40,373 bases of DNA from Ignavibacteriales bacterium (lineage in GTDB: Bacteria > Bacteroidota > Ignavibacteria > UBA10030 > UBA8401): the NCBI GenBank assembly GCA_016182545.1, contig JACPGG010000050.1, positions 5,323 to 45,695 of the forward strand. Reading direction: 5' to 3'. The notes under the pieces are model-generated. The model made no database searches. It saw nothing but the letters and a program-made list of their open reading frames with translations, and was not told the origin of the DNA. How positions within the stretch are numbered: position 1 is the first letter of the stretch; each line of letters begins with the position of its first letter. This document shows positions 26,320-35,283 of this stretch, one piece after another. Position numbers and translations under genes: made by a program.

Positions 26320-28422
26320 TTACCTCACTTTGGACAATAGTTGACGCTCAATCTCTTCCGGATCGTTTGTCGGAAGCTGACAAGTATACTGTGTACAATA
26401 ATATGCCGAAACTTTTGTTGTTTTTAACATTTCCTGCATAAAAGGAAATTTTTGGACGAAATATTGGGACGTCCCGCGCTGTAATTCAATAATATTCAAG
26501 TTCGGTAAAAAGTTTTTCGAAACAATCGAAAGAAACGGAGCGGTGCTCTTATTATCCGTCGAGACAAGAATGAGATGTTCCGGAGACGAGAGAAAATATT
26601 CAACTGCCGCCATGCCGTGAGGCATGATCTGCGGGGACTGGGCGAGAAGAGTACTATAATATTGCAACGAAGATTGGGCGTAATTCTTGTATGACTCATT
26701 GTTCGTTCGGTGATACAATCGTATGAGATCCATAACCGCGACAGCATTCCCCGTCGCTTCTGCACCGTCGTATGTTTCTTTCATTCTCACAAGTATCGAA
26801 GCATCTTTCCCCGATGTATCAAAGAACCCGCTCTCGGATGAATCCCAAAATAACGTGATCGTCTTCCCCATCAGTTCATCTGCCCATTGCAGCCATCGAA
26901 GATCGAATGTCGATTCATACAGGTCGATCAAACCTGAGATCAAGAACGTGTAGTCGTCAAGATGTGCCTCAAACTTTACTTCGCCGTCACGATAACGCCG
27001 GGAAAGCAGCTGCTTTTCTTCGTCATACATGTGTGATCGGATAAATTCTGCGGCGTCGAGTGCGGCTTTTCTGTATTTGTCGTTTGCAAAGACCAGCCCC
27101 GCCCGCGCAAATGCACCGATCATCAATCCGTTCCATGCCGTCAGTATCTTGTCGTCAAGATGAGGACGGGGGCGCTGATTTCTTGCCGCAAATAATTTTT
27201 CACGCGAACGCTCAAGCAGCATCTTCACCTTCTCAACCGACATGGAAGCGAATTGTGCCGTTTGTTCAACGGTGAATGGTGCAAACAGAATATTTTTTCT
27301 GATAAAGTCATTGTGCGGGTCGGACAATGCGTTCCCTGATTCTTCAACGGAAAAATGATGACAGAATACCTTCGATTCATCGGATGTCAGCATTCCATCA
27401 ATCTCCGATTTTTTCCAAATATAGAATGCCCCTTCGGATGTATGGTCGGGATTTTCATTGTCGGTGCTGTCCGCATCTTCTGCCGAATAGAATCCTCCTT
27501 CTTTCGAAGTCAAATCCCGCAATACGTAGTCGAGCGTCTCTTTTGCTATTGTCGCGAAGAATTCATCATGTGTAATTTGATAGGCGTCGAGATACGAGTG
27601 CACCAACTGCGCCTGATCGTACAACATTTTTTCAAAATGCGGCACGCGCCATTGTCCGTCAACGGAGTAGCGATGAAACCCGCCGCCGAGATGATCATAC
27701 ATTCCGCCGCTTGCCATTGCCATCAACGTGGTCAACGACATCCGTAAGGCTTCCTGATCTTTTGTTCGATAGTAATAACGGAAAAGAAAATTGAATACTA
27801 CTGGACGGGGAAATTTCGGTCCCGCACCAAATCCAGCAAATTTAGGATCGTAACCGGCGGCGATTTGATGATACGTGCGCTTCAGAATTGTTTCGTCAAT
27901 TTCAGTATTCTTGCTCTCTATGTAATGACGGTGCTGAAGTGAATTAGTAAGCTCTTGGCTCGAATGAACTACGTTCTCTCTTTCATTCTGCCACACTTCG
28001 TGAATGCGTTCGAGCAATGTTGGAAATCCCGGTCTCCCGTATCCATCTTTTGGAGGGAAATATGTCCCGCCATAAAATGGTTTTAAATCCGGTGCTAAAA
28101 ATACCGACAGAGGCCATCCTCCTTGTCCCGCCATCGTCTGAACCGCTGTCATATACACCTTGTCCACATCGGGACGTTCTTCGCGGTCAACTTTGATGTT
28201 GACGAAGTATTTGTTCATCAACTCCGCCGTTGTTTTATTTTCAAACGATTCACGCTCCATCACATGACACCAATGACATGTCGAATATCCGATCGATAAA
28301 AATATCGGTTTGTTTTCCGTTTTTGCTTTTGCAAATGCTTCTTCTCCCCACGGAAACCAATCGACGGGGTTGTCTTTATGCTGAAGAAGATAGGGGGATT
28401 TTTCTCTGCTTAGTCTGTTCAT
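26320..28422 (-). CDS. DUF255 thioredoxin-domain protein (YyaL/SSP411 family)
   Basis: 700 aa from ATG 28422 (a TTG two codons upstream is less likely). The N-terminal thioredoxin-like domain has the N-R-L-x-x-E-x-S-P-Y-L-L-Q-H signature and a C-H-W-C motif at C49/C52 (S-T-C-H-W-C-H-V-M). The middle and C-terminal parts form an (alpha/alpha)6-barrel like those of N-acylglucosamine epimerases: [39 protein letters not shown]. Full length. The biochemical role of the family is not established. Its 5' flank, including the start codon, runs into a 9-nt-period repeat array. Confidence 0.93.
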   Translation of the reverse strand: MNRLSREKSPYLLQHKDNPVDWFPWGEEAFAKAKTENKPIFLSIGYSTCHWCHVMERESFENKTTAELMNKYFVNIKVDREERPDVDKVYMTAVQTMAGQGGWPLSVFLAPDLKPFYGGTYFPPKDGYGRPGFPTLLERIHEVWQNERENVVHSSQELTNSLQHRHYIESKNTEIDETILKRTYHQIAAGYDPKFAGFGAGPKFPRPVVFNFLFRYYYRTKDQEALRMSLTTLMAMASGGMYDHLGGGFHRYSVDGQWRVPHFEKMLYDQAQLVHSYLDAYQITHDEFFATIAKETLDYVLRDLTSKEGGFYSAEDADSTDNENPDHTSEGAFYIWKKSEIDGMLTSDESKVFCHHFSVEESGNALSDPHNDFIRKNILFAPFTVEQTAQFASMSVEKVKMLLERSREKLFAARNQRPRPHLDDKILTAWNGLMIGAFARAGLVFANDKYRKAALDAAEFIRSHMYDEEKQLLSRRYRDGEVKFEAHLDDYTFLISGLIDLYESTFDLRWLQWADELMGKTITLFWDSSESGFFDTSGKDASILVRMKETYDGAEATGNAVAVMDLIRLYHRTNNESYKNYAQSSLQYYSTLLAQSPQIMPHGMAAVEYFLSSPEHLILVSTDNKSTAPFLSIVSKNFLPNLNIIELQRGTSQYFVQKFPFMQEMLKTTKVSAYYCTQYTCQLPTNDPEEIERQLLSKVR

Positions 28423-28985
28423 TTTCAAAATTACAGTATTCTCACGATTATCAAAATTGCATTATTCTCAAGATTGATGACTTACCGTATCGATTTGCGT
28501 AGATATTTTTCAAAGTTTGAAATTTGTAGCGAAACATTAACACATTTGTCATACAACTCGATAAACTTACTTGCAGTAATATATTCCTGATCCTTTGCTA
28601 CACACAATAAATTTCTCCCTTCACCAGCAGATCCTTTTGCATAGCCCAAGAATTTCGCAAACTCACGCTTGCTATCTCGTTCATATCCTTCTGCGATATT
28701 CGACATAATTGAAACACTCGCCCGCTGAATTTGATCTCGCGGACCATAATCACGTGAAAATTTGCCGACCTTTGAAATATCATAAATGTGTTTTGTAAGT
28801 ATCCGAGCATCCTGCCAAACCTTTATCTCTTCAAAACGTTTAATCAACATTTAAAACCCCTTTCTGTAATTTTAATAATGTTGAATTAAGAATCTGCAAA
28901 TATTTTGTCTAATGGTCTTTCAACATCACGACCCGGTTTTGATAATTTTGATAATTTTGAAAATCCTGAGAATCTTGATAATGCT
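28421..28985. repeat. 9-nt-period inverted-array element enclosing the four-helix-bundle gene
   Basis: Left array (28421-28478) and right array (28937-28982) are built of degenerate 9-mers close to TCTTGATAA, in opposite orientation: the left one reads as the reverse complement (ATTATCAAG-type), the right one as TTTTGATAA, TTTTGATAA, TTTTGAAAA, TCCTGAGAA, TCTTGATAA. Between them lies the four-helix-bundle gene. The left array runs directly into the ATG of the DUF255 gene; the right array ends at the lptD stop codon. Confidence 0.75.
28482..28850 (-). CDS. Four-helix-bundle protein (23S rRNA-IVS/S23-like, Avd-related family)
   Basis: 122 aa, full length for this family. Signatures visible are F-E-E-I-K-V-W-Q-D-A-R near the start, G-P-R-D-Q-I-Q-R-A-S-V-S-I-M-S-N-I-A-E-G-Y in the middle, and K-F-L-G-Y-A-K-G-S-A-G-E, ending in a basic tail. 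Members form pentameric bundles; relatives include proteins encoded in intervening sequences of 23S rRNA and the Avd accessory protein of diversity-generating retroelements. There is no rRNA and no reverse transcriptase here. The gene is flanked on both sides by inverted 9-nt-period repeat arrays, suggesting it travels with, or acts on, those repeats. Confidence 0.92.
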   Translation of the reverse strand: MLIKRFEEIKVWQDARILTKHIYDISKVGKFSRDYGPRDQIQRASVSIMSNIAEGYERDSKREFAKFLGYAKGSAGEGRNLLCVAKDQEYITASKFIELYDKCVNVSLQISNFEKYLRKSIR

Positions 28986-31580
28986 TTAGAGTCGATCATT
29001 ATTCTGCTTCGTCACTTTGATGTCCTGCAATTGAGGTGCCTTCACACGGATCTCGAATCGATAACCGGAATACACACCGAGCGGGGTCCACGAAAAATTC
29101 ATCAACCAACAATGAAGGTCACGGGAGATGTTGATTTGAGGAGCGGCTAATTGTTTTGCAACAAGGTCGTAACTCGAAGAAGCAGTGAATTTCCAATTCT
29201 CTGTCAGATTAAAGTCCAAACTGCCGCTGACGTTGGCGGAACGGAACTTGCGCGCCGGATTTTCCTGACTCTGCGAGAAATTAAAACTGAGCGACAGACT
29301 CCACGGAATGCTGAAGTCCGGTTCCGGAGTATCATAGATGCCACGGTAACTGCTGAAGTTCTGATTCCGCTGATGCTCGGCAACGCGCGCACTGTCATCG
29401 ACCTGTTGCTGCGTCTCCGCTGCTTTCCGTTCTCCGCGCAGAGATGTGGAGAGACTCAACGATACAGCGGTCATCTCGACAGGAAATTTGCCGCTTTCAA
29501 ACAAATATTTGTTGACGCGTCCCCCCGTCGCTCTGTTGAACTCATAAAATCGGTATGAACTGCTGCCGCTGATGCCAAGATATTCGCCGATGCTCGTCCT
29601 GTAACTCAGCGAAAGATCGGAGAGGTTCATACTGTCCGCAACAAAGTTGTAACCGACGGAAGCGTTGAGATTCAACAACTGATACTTTTGTTCTTTTTCC
29701 GTCGTGTCTTTTGCCGACGTTTTCATTTCAAAAATATTTCCGAGAGACAGACTCACTGCCTGCTGTTCACCCGCAGGTGCGCCGCCATAAATTTCCTTTT
29801 GAAAGCGGTTGAATTTTTGCTCCTGTCCCAACTTGTCTTTATAAGCGATGTAATAACCGAATTTCGGATCGGAAAAATCAGGCTGGTAATTATATGTAAT
29901 AGAAGGGAGTACGGTATGACGGAGACCGGCGACTCCCGGAATCGGCGGTTGTAAAATGCCGTACAATTTTGTCGACATGCTCACTCCCGTATTGAATGAA
30001 CGGACCGCTTCGAATCCTTTCCGGTCTTCCGCAATGGCAAAACCTCTTGACGTATCGTATCCTGCAATTATTGAACTTTTATCATACCACTTTTCATTGT
30101 AACTGAAGTATGGGGAGATTGTGAAGTATCCGGCTTTGGGTGCCGCATTGAATGAAAGAGAATGATTGATTCCTTCTCGTTGATAGAAATTGAACGGAAG
30201 TGTATCAGCACTACGGGTTCTATTATCGACTCTTTGTCCGCTTGCTCCATAACTCATCCCGATCATTTCATACCAGGCGTAATCGGTTTCACCTCCCCCA
30301 TTTTTTCTGCCGAACCGGAACGGGTAACTCTGCGAATGCGAATATGAGATCGACGGCAGTGTATTGGTGATCGAACCGTTGATCAGATTCTGACGGCGAT
30401 TGACATTGATACTCATGCTGCTGCCGGTTCCTTCCCAGCTTTTACTGAGTGTGGCATTGGAGGTAATTTCCTGATTCAGGTATTCGTTGAGCGTCAACGC
30501 ACGACGAAAATTTTCAGAACTGGCAAATGTGAAATTCACATCCAATCGTGTTGTGGGATTGAACGTCTGATTGTGTGTAAGGTTTGCAAAGTAGTCCGCG
30601 CGATCAACATAATCGGGATCACGCGGTTCGTTCTGAATCGCGCGCTGATAGTAACCGGAAAGCGAGCCGGAGAAATTATACCTCTTCACATACCGGAAGT
30701 TCGGACTGACGCGCCATGTGCCGCTCGTGAGCCAATCGCCAACAACTGCAAGATCGGTGTAGTCGCTGAGTGCAAAATAGTAACCGAAATGTTCCAGCCC
30801 CGTGCCGCGCGAACCTTTGTCGACAAACGCCGGGGCGAGAATTCCCGATCGCCTGCCGCCTTGACTCGGAAAGACACCGAACGGCAATGCAAACAGCGGC
30901 ACATCGGCGATATATAAATAGATGGGACGCGCGACAATCTTGTCACGGATTGTGACGCGCATTTCGGGACTATAAAAATAGAAGTGAGGATGCCCAAGTT
31001 CGCAAGTGGAATAAAATCCGTTCGCAATGAACATCATGTCCTTATCAACCTTCTTGATCTGTTCTCCCTGGTAATATCCCTGATCCTCTTCCGTCTCGCC
31101 GAGCGTCACTCTCCCTTTTTGCGATTTAAAATTGTACGCGATCTTCCATCCTTCATACACATCGCCGCCATCTTTCATGACAGGCATACCTGTGTAACGT
31201 TGTTTGAGCGAGTCCGATGTCTTCGCTTTGACAGAATCGAGCACGCCGTACGCGGAGATATCGTTCGTGTTCCAATTCACTTCGATGATCTCCGATTTGA
31301 GCGACAGTTCTTTATGCTTCACATCGCTCTTGCCGAACATCTTCATGTTTTTGTTATCGAACGTAAAGATGATGGAATCGGTCGCAGTATAATTGACAAC
31401 GGAATCGATGCCGCCGGAGGGCTGTTTTAAAGTGTCGATGCTTGTGATCGTCGTGTCGGATCGAAAGGAAAGAGTATCTGAAATTTGAGCGGACGACAGA
31501 TTAATTATCGAGATTATCAGGATTATCAAAATTCCAACATTCTTTTTCTCTGCGTTTAATTTTATGCGACGTTCCATCAT
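28986..31580 (-). CDS. lptD: LPS-assembly outer-membrane protein LptD (Bacteroidota-type)
   Basis: About 864 aa from ATG 31580 (31577 is an alternative; a TTG at 31601 is less likely). N-terminal signal peptide, then an OstA-like jellyroll (about 55-150, with K-S-D-V-K-H-K-E-L-S-L-K-S-E-I-I-E-V). The LptD block C-E-L-G-H-P-H-F-Y-F-Y-S-P-E-M and P-L-F-A-L-P-F-G-V-F-P-S-Q-G-G-R-R-S-G-I-L leads into a long transmembrane barrel. The protein inserts lipopolysaccharide into the outer leaflet. The hydrophobic core of its signal peptide is encoded by a 9-nt repeat array (see the separate repeat entry). It is followed in the operon by the four-helix-bundle gene and preceded by a ROK kinase. Confidence 0.88.
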   Translation of the reverse strand: MMERRIKLNAEKKNVGILIILIISIINLSSAQISDTLSFRSDTTITSIDTLKQPSGGIDSVVNYTATDSIIFTFDNKNMKMFGKSDVKHKELSLKSEIIEVNWNTNDISAYGVLDSVKAKTSDSLKQRYTGMPVMKDGGDVYEGWKIAYNFKSQKGRVTLGETEEDQGYYQGEQIKKVDKDMMFIANGFYSTCELGHPHFYFYSPEMRVTIRDKIVARPIYLYIADVPLFALPFGVFPSQGGRRSGILAPAFVDKGSRGTGLEHFGYYFALSDYTDLAVVGDWLTSGTWRVSPNFRYVKRYNFSGSLSGYYQRAIQNEPRDPDYVDRADYFANLTHNQTFNPTTRLDVNFTFASSENFRRALTLNEYLNQEITSNATLSKSWEGTGSSMSINVNRRQNLINGSITNTLPSISYSHSQSYPFRFGRKNGGGETDYAWYEMIGMSYGASGQRVDNRTRSADTLPFNFYQREGINHSLSFNAAPKAGYFTISPYFSYNEKWYDKSSIIAGYDTSRGFAIAEDRKGFEAVRSFNTGVSMSTKLYGILQPPIPGVAGLRHTVLPSITYNYQPDFSDPKFGYYIAYKDKLGQEQKFNRFQKEIYGGAPAGEQQAVSLSLGNIFEMKTSAKDTTEKEQKYQLLNLNASVGYNFVADSMNLSDLSLSYRTSIGEYLGISGSSSYRFYEFNRATGGRVNKYLFESGKFPVEMTAVSLSLSTSLRGERKAAETQQQVDDSARVAEHQRNQNFSSYRGIYDTPEPDFSIPWSLSLSFNFSQSQENPARKFRSANVSGSLDFNLTENWKFTASSSYDLVAKQLAAPQINISRDLHCWLMNFSWTPLGVYSGYRFEIRVKAPQLQDIKVTKQNNDRL

Positions 31581-31624
31581 CGAATCTTGATAATCCTGCA
31601 ATGTTGCAATCTTGATAATTATGA
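31504..31624. repeat. 9-nt-period inverted-array element over the lptD start
   Basis: Left array 31504-31534 (ATTATCGAG, ATTATCAGG, ATTATCAAA) and right array 31582-31624 (TCTTGATAA, TCCTGCAAT, GTTGCAA, TCTTGATAA) are opposite in orientation with about 47 nt between them. The lptD start codon lies in the central gap and the left array is translated as part of the signal peptide (I-L-I-I-L-I-I-S-I-I). The right end abuts the ROK gene stop codon. Confidence 0.72.
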
Positions 31625-31625
31625 T

Positions 31626-32576
31626 TTAGAGAACCATTCCCGCCGCGCCGAAAATTCCGGCATCGTTGCCGAGTTCAGCACGGATCACTTTAATGCCGTC
31701 ACGCAGCGGCTTCTGAACATTCTTCTTTACAGACTCAGTGATCGCGTTATAGACAAAATTCCCCACTGCAGACACTCCGCCGCCTATCACCGTCAGGCGG
31801 AAATCGAGCGTGTTCATTACGCCACCAATCATCACACCAAGTAACGTACCTGCTTCAACAAGAATATCGGTCGCAAGTTTGTCTCCCATCTCTGCCGCTT
31901 TGGAAATATAGACAGGTGCGACCTTGTCAAGATCCCCGCCGACAACTTCCATGATCTTCGAGTTCGGATTCGCCCTTAACTTTTCGATGGTCCGGTTCGA
32001 CAAGTATTTTTGTCCGATATACGCTTCAACACATCCGCGAGTTCCGCAGTTACACAACAATCCTTCATAATTAATGGAGATGTGCCCGACTTCTCCGGCA
32101 CCGCCGCTCGGTCCGCGATAGATCTGATTATTCATGATCACTCCCCCGCCGACACCGGTCCCCCAAATGATGAACAGGAAGTTCGGATAATCTTTTCCGG
32201 CTCCGAACTTTGCTTCGGCGACAGCAGCAACATTGGCGTCGTTATCCACTTCAACCCGCATCTTAAATTCTTTCGCTATCTCGTCGGCAAGCGGAACGAC
32301 GTCCCATCCTTTCAGGTTCGGCGGATTTTTTACAATGCCGCCGGGATTTTGAATCAGACCCGGCGCACCGATACCGATACCGGCAACCGTGGCGCCATTT
32401 GTGCTTTTGAGAACTTCGCTGACCGATTTTTTTATCTGCTCAATGACCGCCTGCGGATTTTCATCGGCGCGGGTGGGAAGTTTTGATGTTGCAAGAATAT
32501 TTCCGTCAGCGCTGATCAGTCCCGTTTTTACCGTGGTGCCGCCAAGATCGACACCGATTGCGAGTTGTTGTGCCAT
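31626..32576 (-). CDS. ROK-family sugar kinase (glucokinase-like)
   Basis: 316 aa from ATG 32576, chosen because the family start (A-I-G-V-D-L-G-G-T-T-V-K) follows directly; an upstream start would lie in the SGNH gene. The phosphate-binding D-L-G-G-T-T motif, the G-I-G-I-G-A-P-G block, the catalytic aspartate in E-V-D-N-D-A-N, and the ROK zinc site (G-H-I-S and C-N-C-G-T-R-G-C-V-E) are all intact. It phosphorylates a hexose, most likely glucose, with ATP. It follows the SGNH hydrolase by 8 nt. Confidence 0.93.
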   Translation of the reverse strand: MAQQLAIGVDLGGTTVKTGLISADGNILATSKLPTRADENPQAVIEQIKKSVSEVLKSTNGATVAGIGIGAPGLIQNPGGIVKNPPNLKGWDVVPLADEIAKEFKMRVEVDNDANVAAVAEAKFGAGKDYPNFLFIIWGTGVGGGVIMNNQIYRGPSGGAGEVGHISINYEGLLCNCGTRGCVEAYIGQKYLSNRTIEKLRANPNSKIMEVVGGDLDKVAPVYISKAAEMGDKLATDILVEAGTLLGVMIGGVMNTLDFRLTVIGGGVSAVGNFVYNAITESVKKNVQKPLRDGIKVIRAELGNDAGIFGAAGMVL

Positions 32577-32584
32577 AGTGTTCT

Positions 32585-33346
32585 TTATTTTGTCGCAGTT
32601 GTCTGCGGATGTGTGTTGAGTAAGAAAATGTAGTTCGATTGAATATACTGTAAAATTTTTTCCGCTATCACTTTGTGTCCTTCTTTGTTCGGGTGGATGC
32701 CGTCGTCGCAAATCAGCGTTGAGTAATTTTCATTCTGTAAAAATGCAGAGCGAATATCAATCAACCGTGTTTTGGTTTCTTCTGCGACGCGCAGAATAGC
32801 CGCGTTATATCGTTCATGCCACGAATAAATCCGCGAGACATTGCCGAGGAATTTCAGAATATTATTTTTCGCCTGATCTTTGTTGTGGCTGATCCAGCGA
32901 AAATATTTTTCAGGATCGAGCGGAGGGAGCGACACAAGGACCGGAACAATGTCCAGCGTGTTCAGCTGTTGCACCAGACCGAACAGTTTTTCGTAGAATG
33001 TCGAGCAGTCGGTGTTCGGATGGAACTCTCCCGAAGGATTTTCTGCGATCTCGTCCCAATGAAAGTCGCAGTCGTTGCCGCCGAATTCGATCAGCACGAT
33101 GTCCGGTTTCCTTTTAAGAACATCGCTCTGCAGCCGCTGCAGACCTTCGATGATCGTGCTGCCGAATTTTGCCGCATTATAGACGACACCTTTCAGATGC
33201 TCTCGCACGAGATTTGTAAAACTTTCGAGAAGCAAAGAATGTTTTTGTTTTTCTGTATCGTAGATGATTCCACGTGAAATGGAATCGCCGTAGACGACGA
33301 TGGTGTAATGGTCTTTCTGTGGTCGAGATTCTTGTTCTGTTTTCAT
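32585..33346 (-). CDS. SGNH/GDSL hydrolase
   Basis: 253 aa. Block I V-V-Y-G-D-S-I-S-R-G provides the catalytic serine, block III I-E-F-G-G-N-D-C-D carries the oxyanion Asn, and block V D-D-G-I-H-P-N-K-E-G-H gives the Asp-x-x-His pair. No signal peptide, so it is cytoplasmic. An esterase or lipase-like activity is expected; the substrate is unknown. It is upstream of the ROK kinase by 8 nt. Confidence 0.92.
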   Translation of the reverse strand: MKTEQESRPQKDHYTIVVYGDSISRGIIYDTEKQKHSLLLESFTNLVREHLKGVVYNAAKFGSTIIEGLQRLQSDVLKRKPDIVLIEFGGNDCDFHWDEIAENPSGEFHPNTDCSTFYEKLFGLVQQLNTLDIVPVLVSLPPLDPEKYFRWISHNKDQAKNNILKFLGNVSRIYSWHERYNAAILRVAEETKTRLIDIRSAFLQNENYSTLICDDGIHPNKEGHKVIAEKILQYIQSNYIFLLNTHPQTTATK

Positions 33347-33388
33347 ATTACGTATTTGTTTTCCTGTATAATTCTATTGTATTCTTCT

Positions 33389-33404
33389 GCGATCTGAAGG
33401 TCGC
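33389..33404. repeat. Short intergenic palindrome
   Basis: GCGATCTGAAGGTCGC: arms GCGATC and GGTCGC (one G-T mismatch) around four bases, followed by GGCTACCCAACGGCA. It lies between rarA and the SGNH hydrolase gene and resembles a dispersed palindrome found in other genomes of this kind, from memory. Confidence 0.5.
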
Positions 33405-33420
33405 GGCTACCCAACGGCAA

Positions 33421-34713
33421 TTATTTTTTCCTTTTCTTCCAGAGACTTTCCAATCTTTCCTTGATCTGTTTTTCTCTGCCGTTCTCTGTCGGTTCATAAT
33501 AGATTTTATTTTTCAATTGATCGGGCAAGTTCTGCTGCTCGATAAAATTCTTATCGTAATCGTGCGCGTACTTGTATTCTTTCCCGTAATTTAATTCTTT
33601 CATCAACTTCGTCGGAGCGTTGCGCAGATGAAGCGGTACGGGAAGATTCGGCAATCGTTTCACATCTTCCATTGCTTCACCTATCGCAGCAACTGCTGCA
33701 TTGCTTTTCGGGGCGGAGGCAAGATATGATGCAACATGCGACAAAATGATTTGTGCTTCGGGCATTCCAACATAGTCGACGGCTGTAAACGAATCGACCG
33801 CAAGCATTAATGCGACCGGATCGGCATTACCTATATCTTCCGATGCAAGAATAATCATGCGGCGCGCGATGAATTTCGGATCTTCGCCACCTTCGAGCAT
33901 CCGTGCAAGCCAATAGACGGCGGCATCGGGATCGCTCCCCCTCATACTTTTGATGAATGCCGAAATGATGTCGTAATGCTGTTCGCCTTTCTTATCATAG
34001 AGCGAATAACGACGCTGAAATGCTTCTTCAAGAATTTCTTTTGTGAGATGACGGATCCCTTGTGCGTCGGGGGTAGAAATCTGAAAAGCGATTTCGAGTC
34101 CGTTCAACAATTTTCTCGCATCGCCGCCGGAGAGAAGATAAAAATAATCTTTGTCGTCGATCTCGAGCGAATCTTTTGTAATGATCTCATCTTGTTCGAC
34201 GGCTTGATTCAGAATTTGTTCCAACTCTGCTTTTCCCATCGGTTCCATCACGAACACTCTCATCCGCGAAAGGAGCGGTGAAATAACTTCGAACGAAGGG
34301 TTCTCGGTTGTCGCGCCAATCAGGGTGATCGTTCCTTTTTCAACGCTATGCAGGAGCGCATCTTGTTGCGCTTTGTTGAACCGATGGATCTCATCGATGA
34401 ACATGATCGTTTTTTTGAACGCCCGCTGAAATTCTTCTGCCTGTGCGATCACCTCACGAACATCTTTCACGCCGGATGAGACCGCATTCAATGCGAAGAA
34501 TTCCGATTTGGTCTGGTTGGCAATAATGCGGGCGAGCGTTGTCTTTCCAACGCCGGGCGGTCCCCATAAAATGAACGATCGCAACTCATCCTTTTCCACC
34601 ATCAAGCGAAGCGGTTTTCCATCGGCAAGCAAATGCGATTGACCGACGAACTGATCGAGCGTTTGAGGGCGGACGCGTTCAGCGAGGGGAATGTTTTTAA
34701 TTTCTGTATTCAA
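33421..34713 (-). CDS. rarA: Replication-associated recombination protein A (RarA/MgsA AAA ATPase)
   Basis: 430 aa. Opens with [17 protein letters not shown]. Walker A is G-P-P-G-V-G-K-T-T, Walker B is [17 protein letters not shown]. The sensor [11 protein letters not shown] and the C-terminal [15 protein letters not shown] and S-E-D-I-G-N-A-D-P signatures are also present. It acts at stalled replication forks. The start appears to be TTG (34713) with no clear ribosome-binding site; a repeat element occupies the space directly upstream, which may have replaced the original leader. Confidence 0.96.
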   Translation of the reverse strand: MNTEIKNIPLAERVRPQTLDQFVGQSHLLADGKPLRLMVEKDELRSFILWGPPGVGKTTLARIIANQTKSEFFALNAVSSGVKDVREVIAQAEEFQRAFKKTIMFIDEIHRFNKAQQDALLHSVEKGTITLIGATTENPSFEVISPLLSRMRVFVMEPMGKAELEQILNQAVEQDEIITKDSLEIDDKDYFYLLSGGDARKLLNGLEIAFQISTPDAQGIRHLTKEILEEAFQRRYSLYDKKGEQHYDIISAFIKSMRGSDPDAAVYWLARMLEGGEDPKFIARRMIILASEDIGNADPVALMLAVDSFTAVDYVGMPEAQIILSHVASYLASAPKSNAAVAAIGEAMEDVKRLPNLPVPLHLRNAPTKLMKELNYGKEYKYAHDYDKNFIEQQNLPDQLKNKIYYEPTENGREKQIKERLESLWKKRKK

Positions 34714-34728
34714 TTTTTTTTGCCAACA

Positions 34729-34822
34729 TTACAAAATTACAAGAGTATCAAGATTGGATGACTATTCTGTTCTATAATTTTGTACTCTTGCAATTTTTGA
34801 AATTTCGATAATCGTGAAAATC
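34729..34822. repeat. Solo 9-nt-period inverted-array element
   Basis: Left array (34729-34754) reads ATTACAAA, ATTACAAGA, GTATCAAGA; right array (34773-34822) reads ATAATTTTG, TACTCTTG, CAATTTTTG, AAATTTCG, ATAATCGTG, AAAATC. The two are opposite in orientation with about 18 nt between. ACAAAATTACAAGAGTA on the left pairs imperfectly with TACTCTTGCAATTTTTG on the right. The TGA stop of the ftsB-like gene is formed inside the right array. Confidence 0.7.
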
Positions 34823-35159
34823 ATTTTTTCGGCGCAACTTTATATACCTTTTCGTTCTCTCTCACCATCCCGTACTTTTCGCGCGCCACTTTTTCTATCG
34901 CCTTCGGATCGCCGTCGAGCGCTTTTGACTGGTCTTTCAGTTTCGCCTGCTCTTCCTCCGCCTTCTCGATCTTCTCGATCATTTCTTTCTTCTGCAGTTC
35001 CAATCGGATACGCTGAAGAATACCGTTACTGTTGAAGAAGACGTAGAAGAAAAGAGCGATACCCCCGACGATCAGCAAAGAACCGACCTTGTTCTCCTTT
35101 ATCTTTTGGAAAAGATTCTCCGGCTCGATCTGCTTCTTTATTTTGCGATAAAAATTCAT
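34821..35159 (-). CDS. FtsB/DivIC-like septum-formation protein
   Basis: 112 aa from ATG 35159. The upstream extension to 35222 has no family features. A short basic N-terminus is followed by one membrane helix (about residues 27-42) and a coiled coil (about 48-85). The C-terminus K-A-I-E-K-V-A-R-E-K-Y-G-M-V-R-E-N-E-K-V-Y-K is the usual signature of FtsB/DivIC proteins, which bridge FtsL and FtsQ in the divisome. The gene's stop codon is embedded in a repeat array. Confidence 0.88.
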   Translation of the reverse strand: MNFYRKIKKQIEPENLFQKIKENKVGSLLIVGGIALFFYVFFNSNGILQRIRLELQKKEMIEKIEKAEEEQAKLKDQSKALDGDPKAIEKVAREKYGMVRENEKVYKVAPKK

Positions 35160-35283
35160 AAATCGTTGAAATGTAGCAACATTTAGCGTAAGTTGAAACA
35201 GTTCAAAACTCAATCGCTCCAAGTTTCAAGAATCATGTTGGCGTTTGATTCACAGTACTTGAAACAGAATCCTGAAACTCGTT

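Noticed and set aside
28482-28850. A diversity-generating retroelement around the Avd-like gene
   Set aside because: No reverse transcriptase, no template/variable repeat pair with adenine-specific differences and no C-type-lectin target are visible nearby.
28421-28982. Repeat arrays as a CRISPR
   Set aside because: The unit is 9 nt and degenerate, there are no unique spacers of 30-40 nt, the arrays face each other and there are no cas genes.
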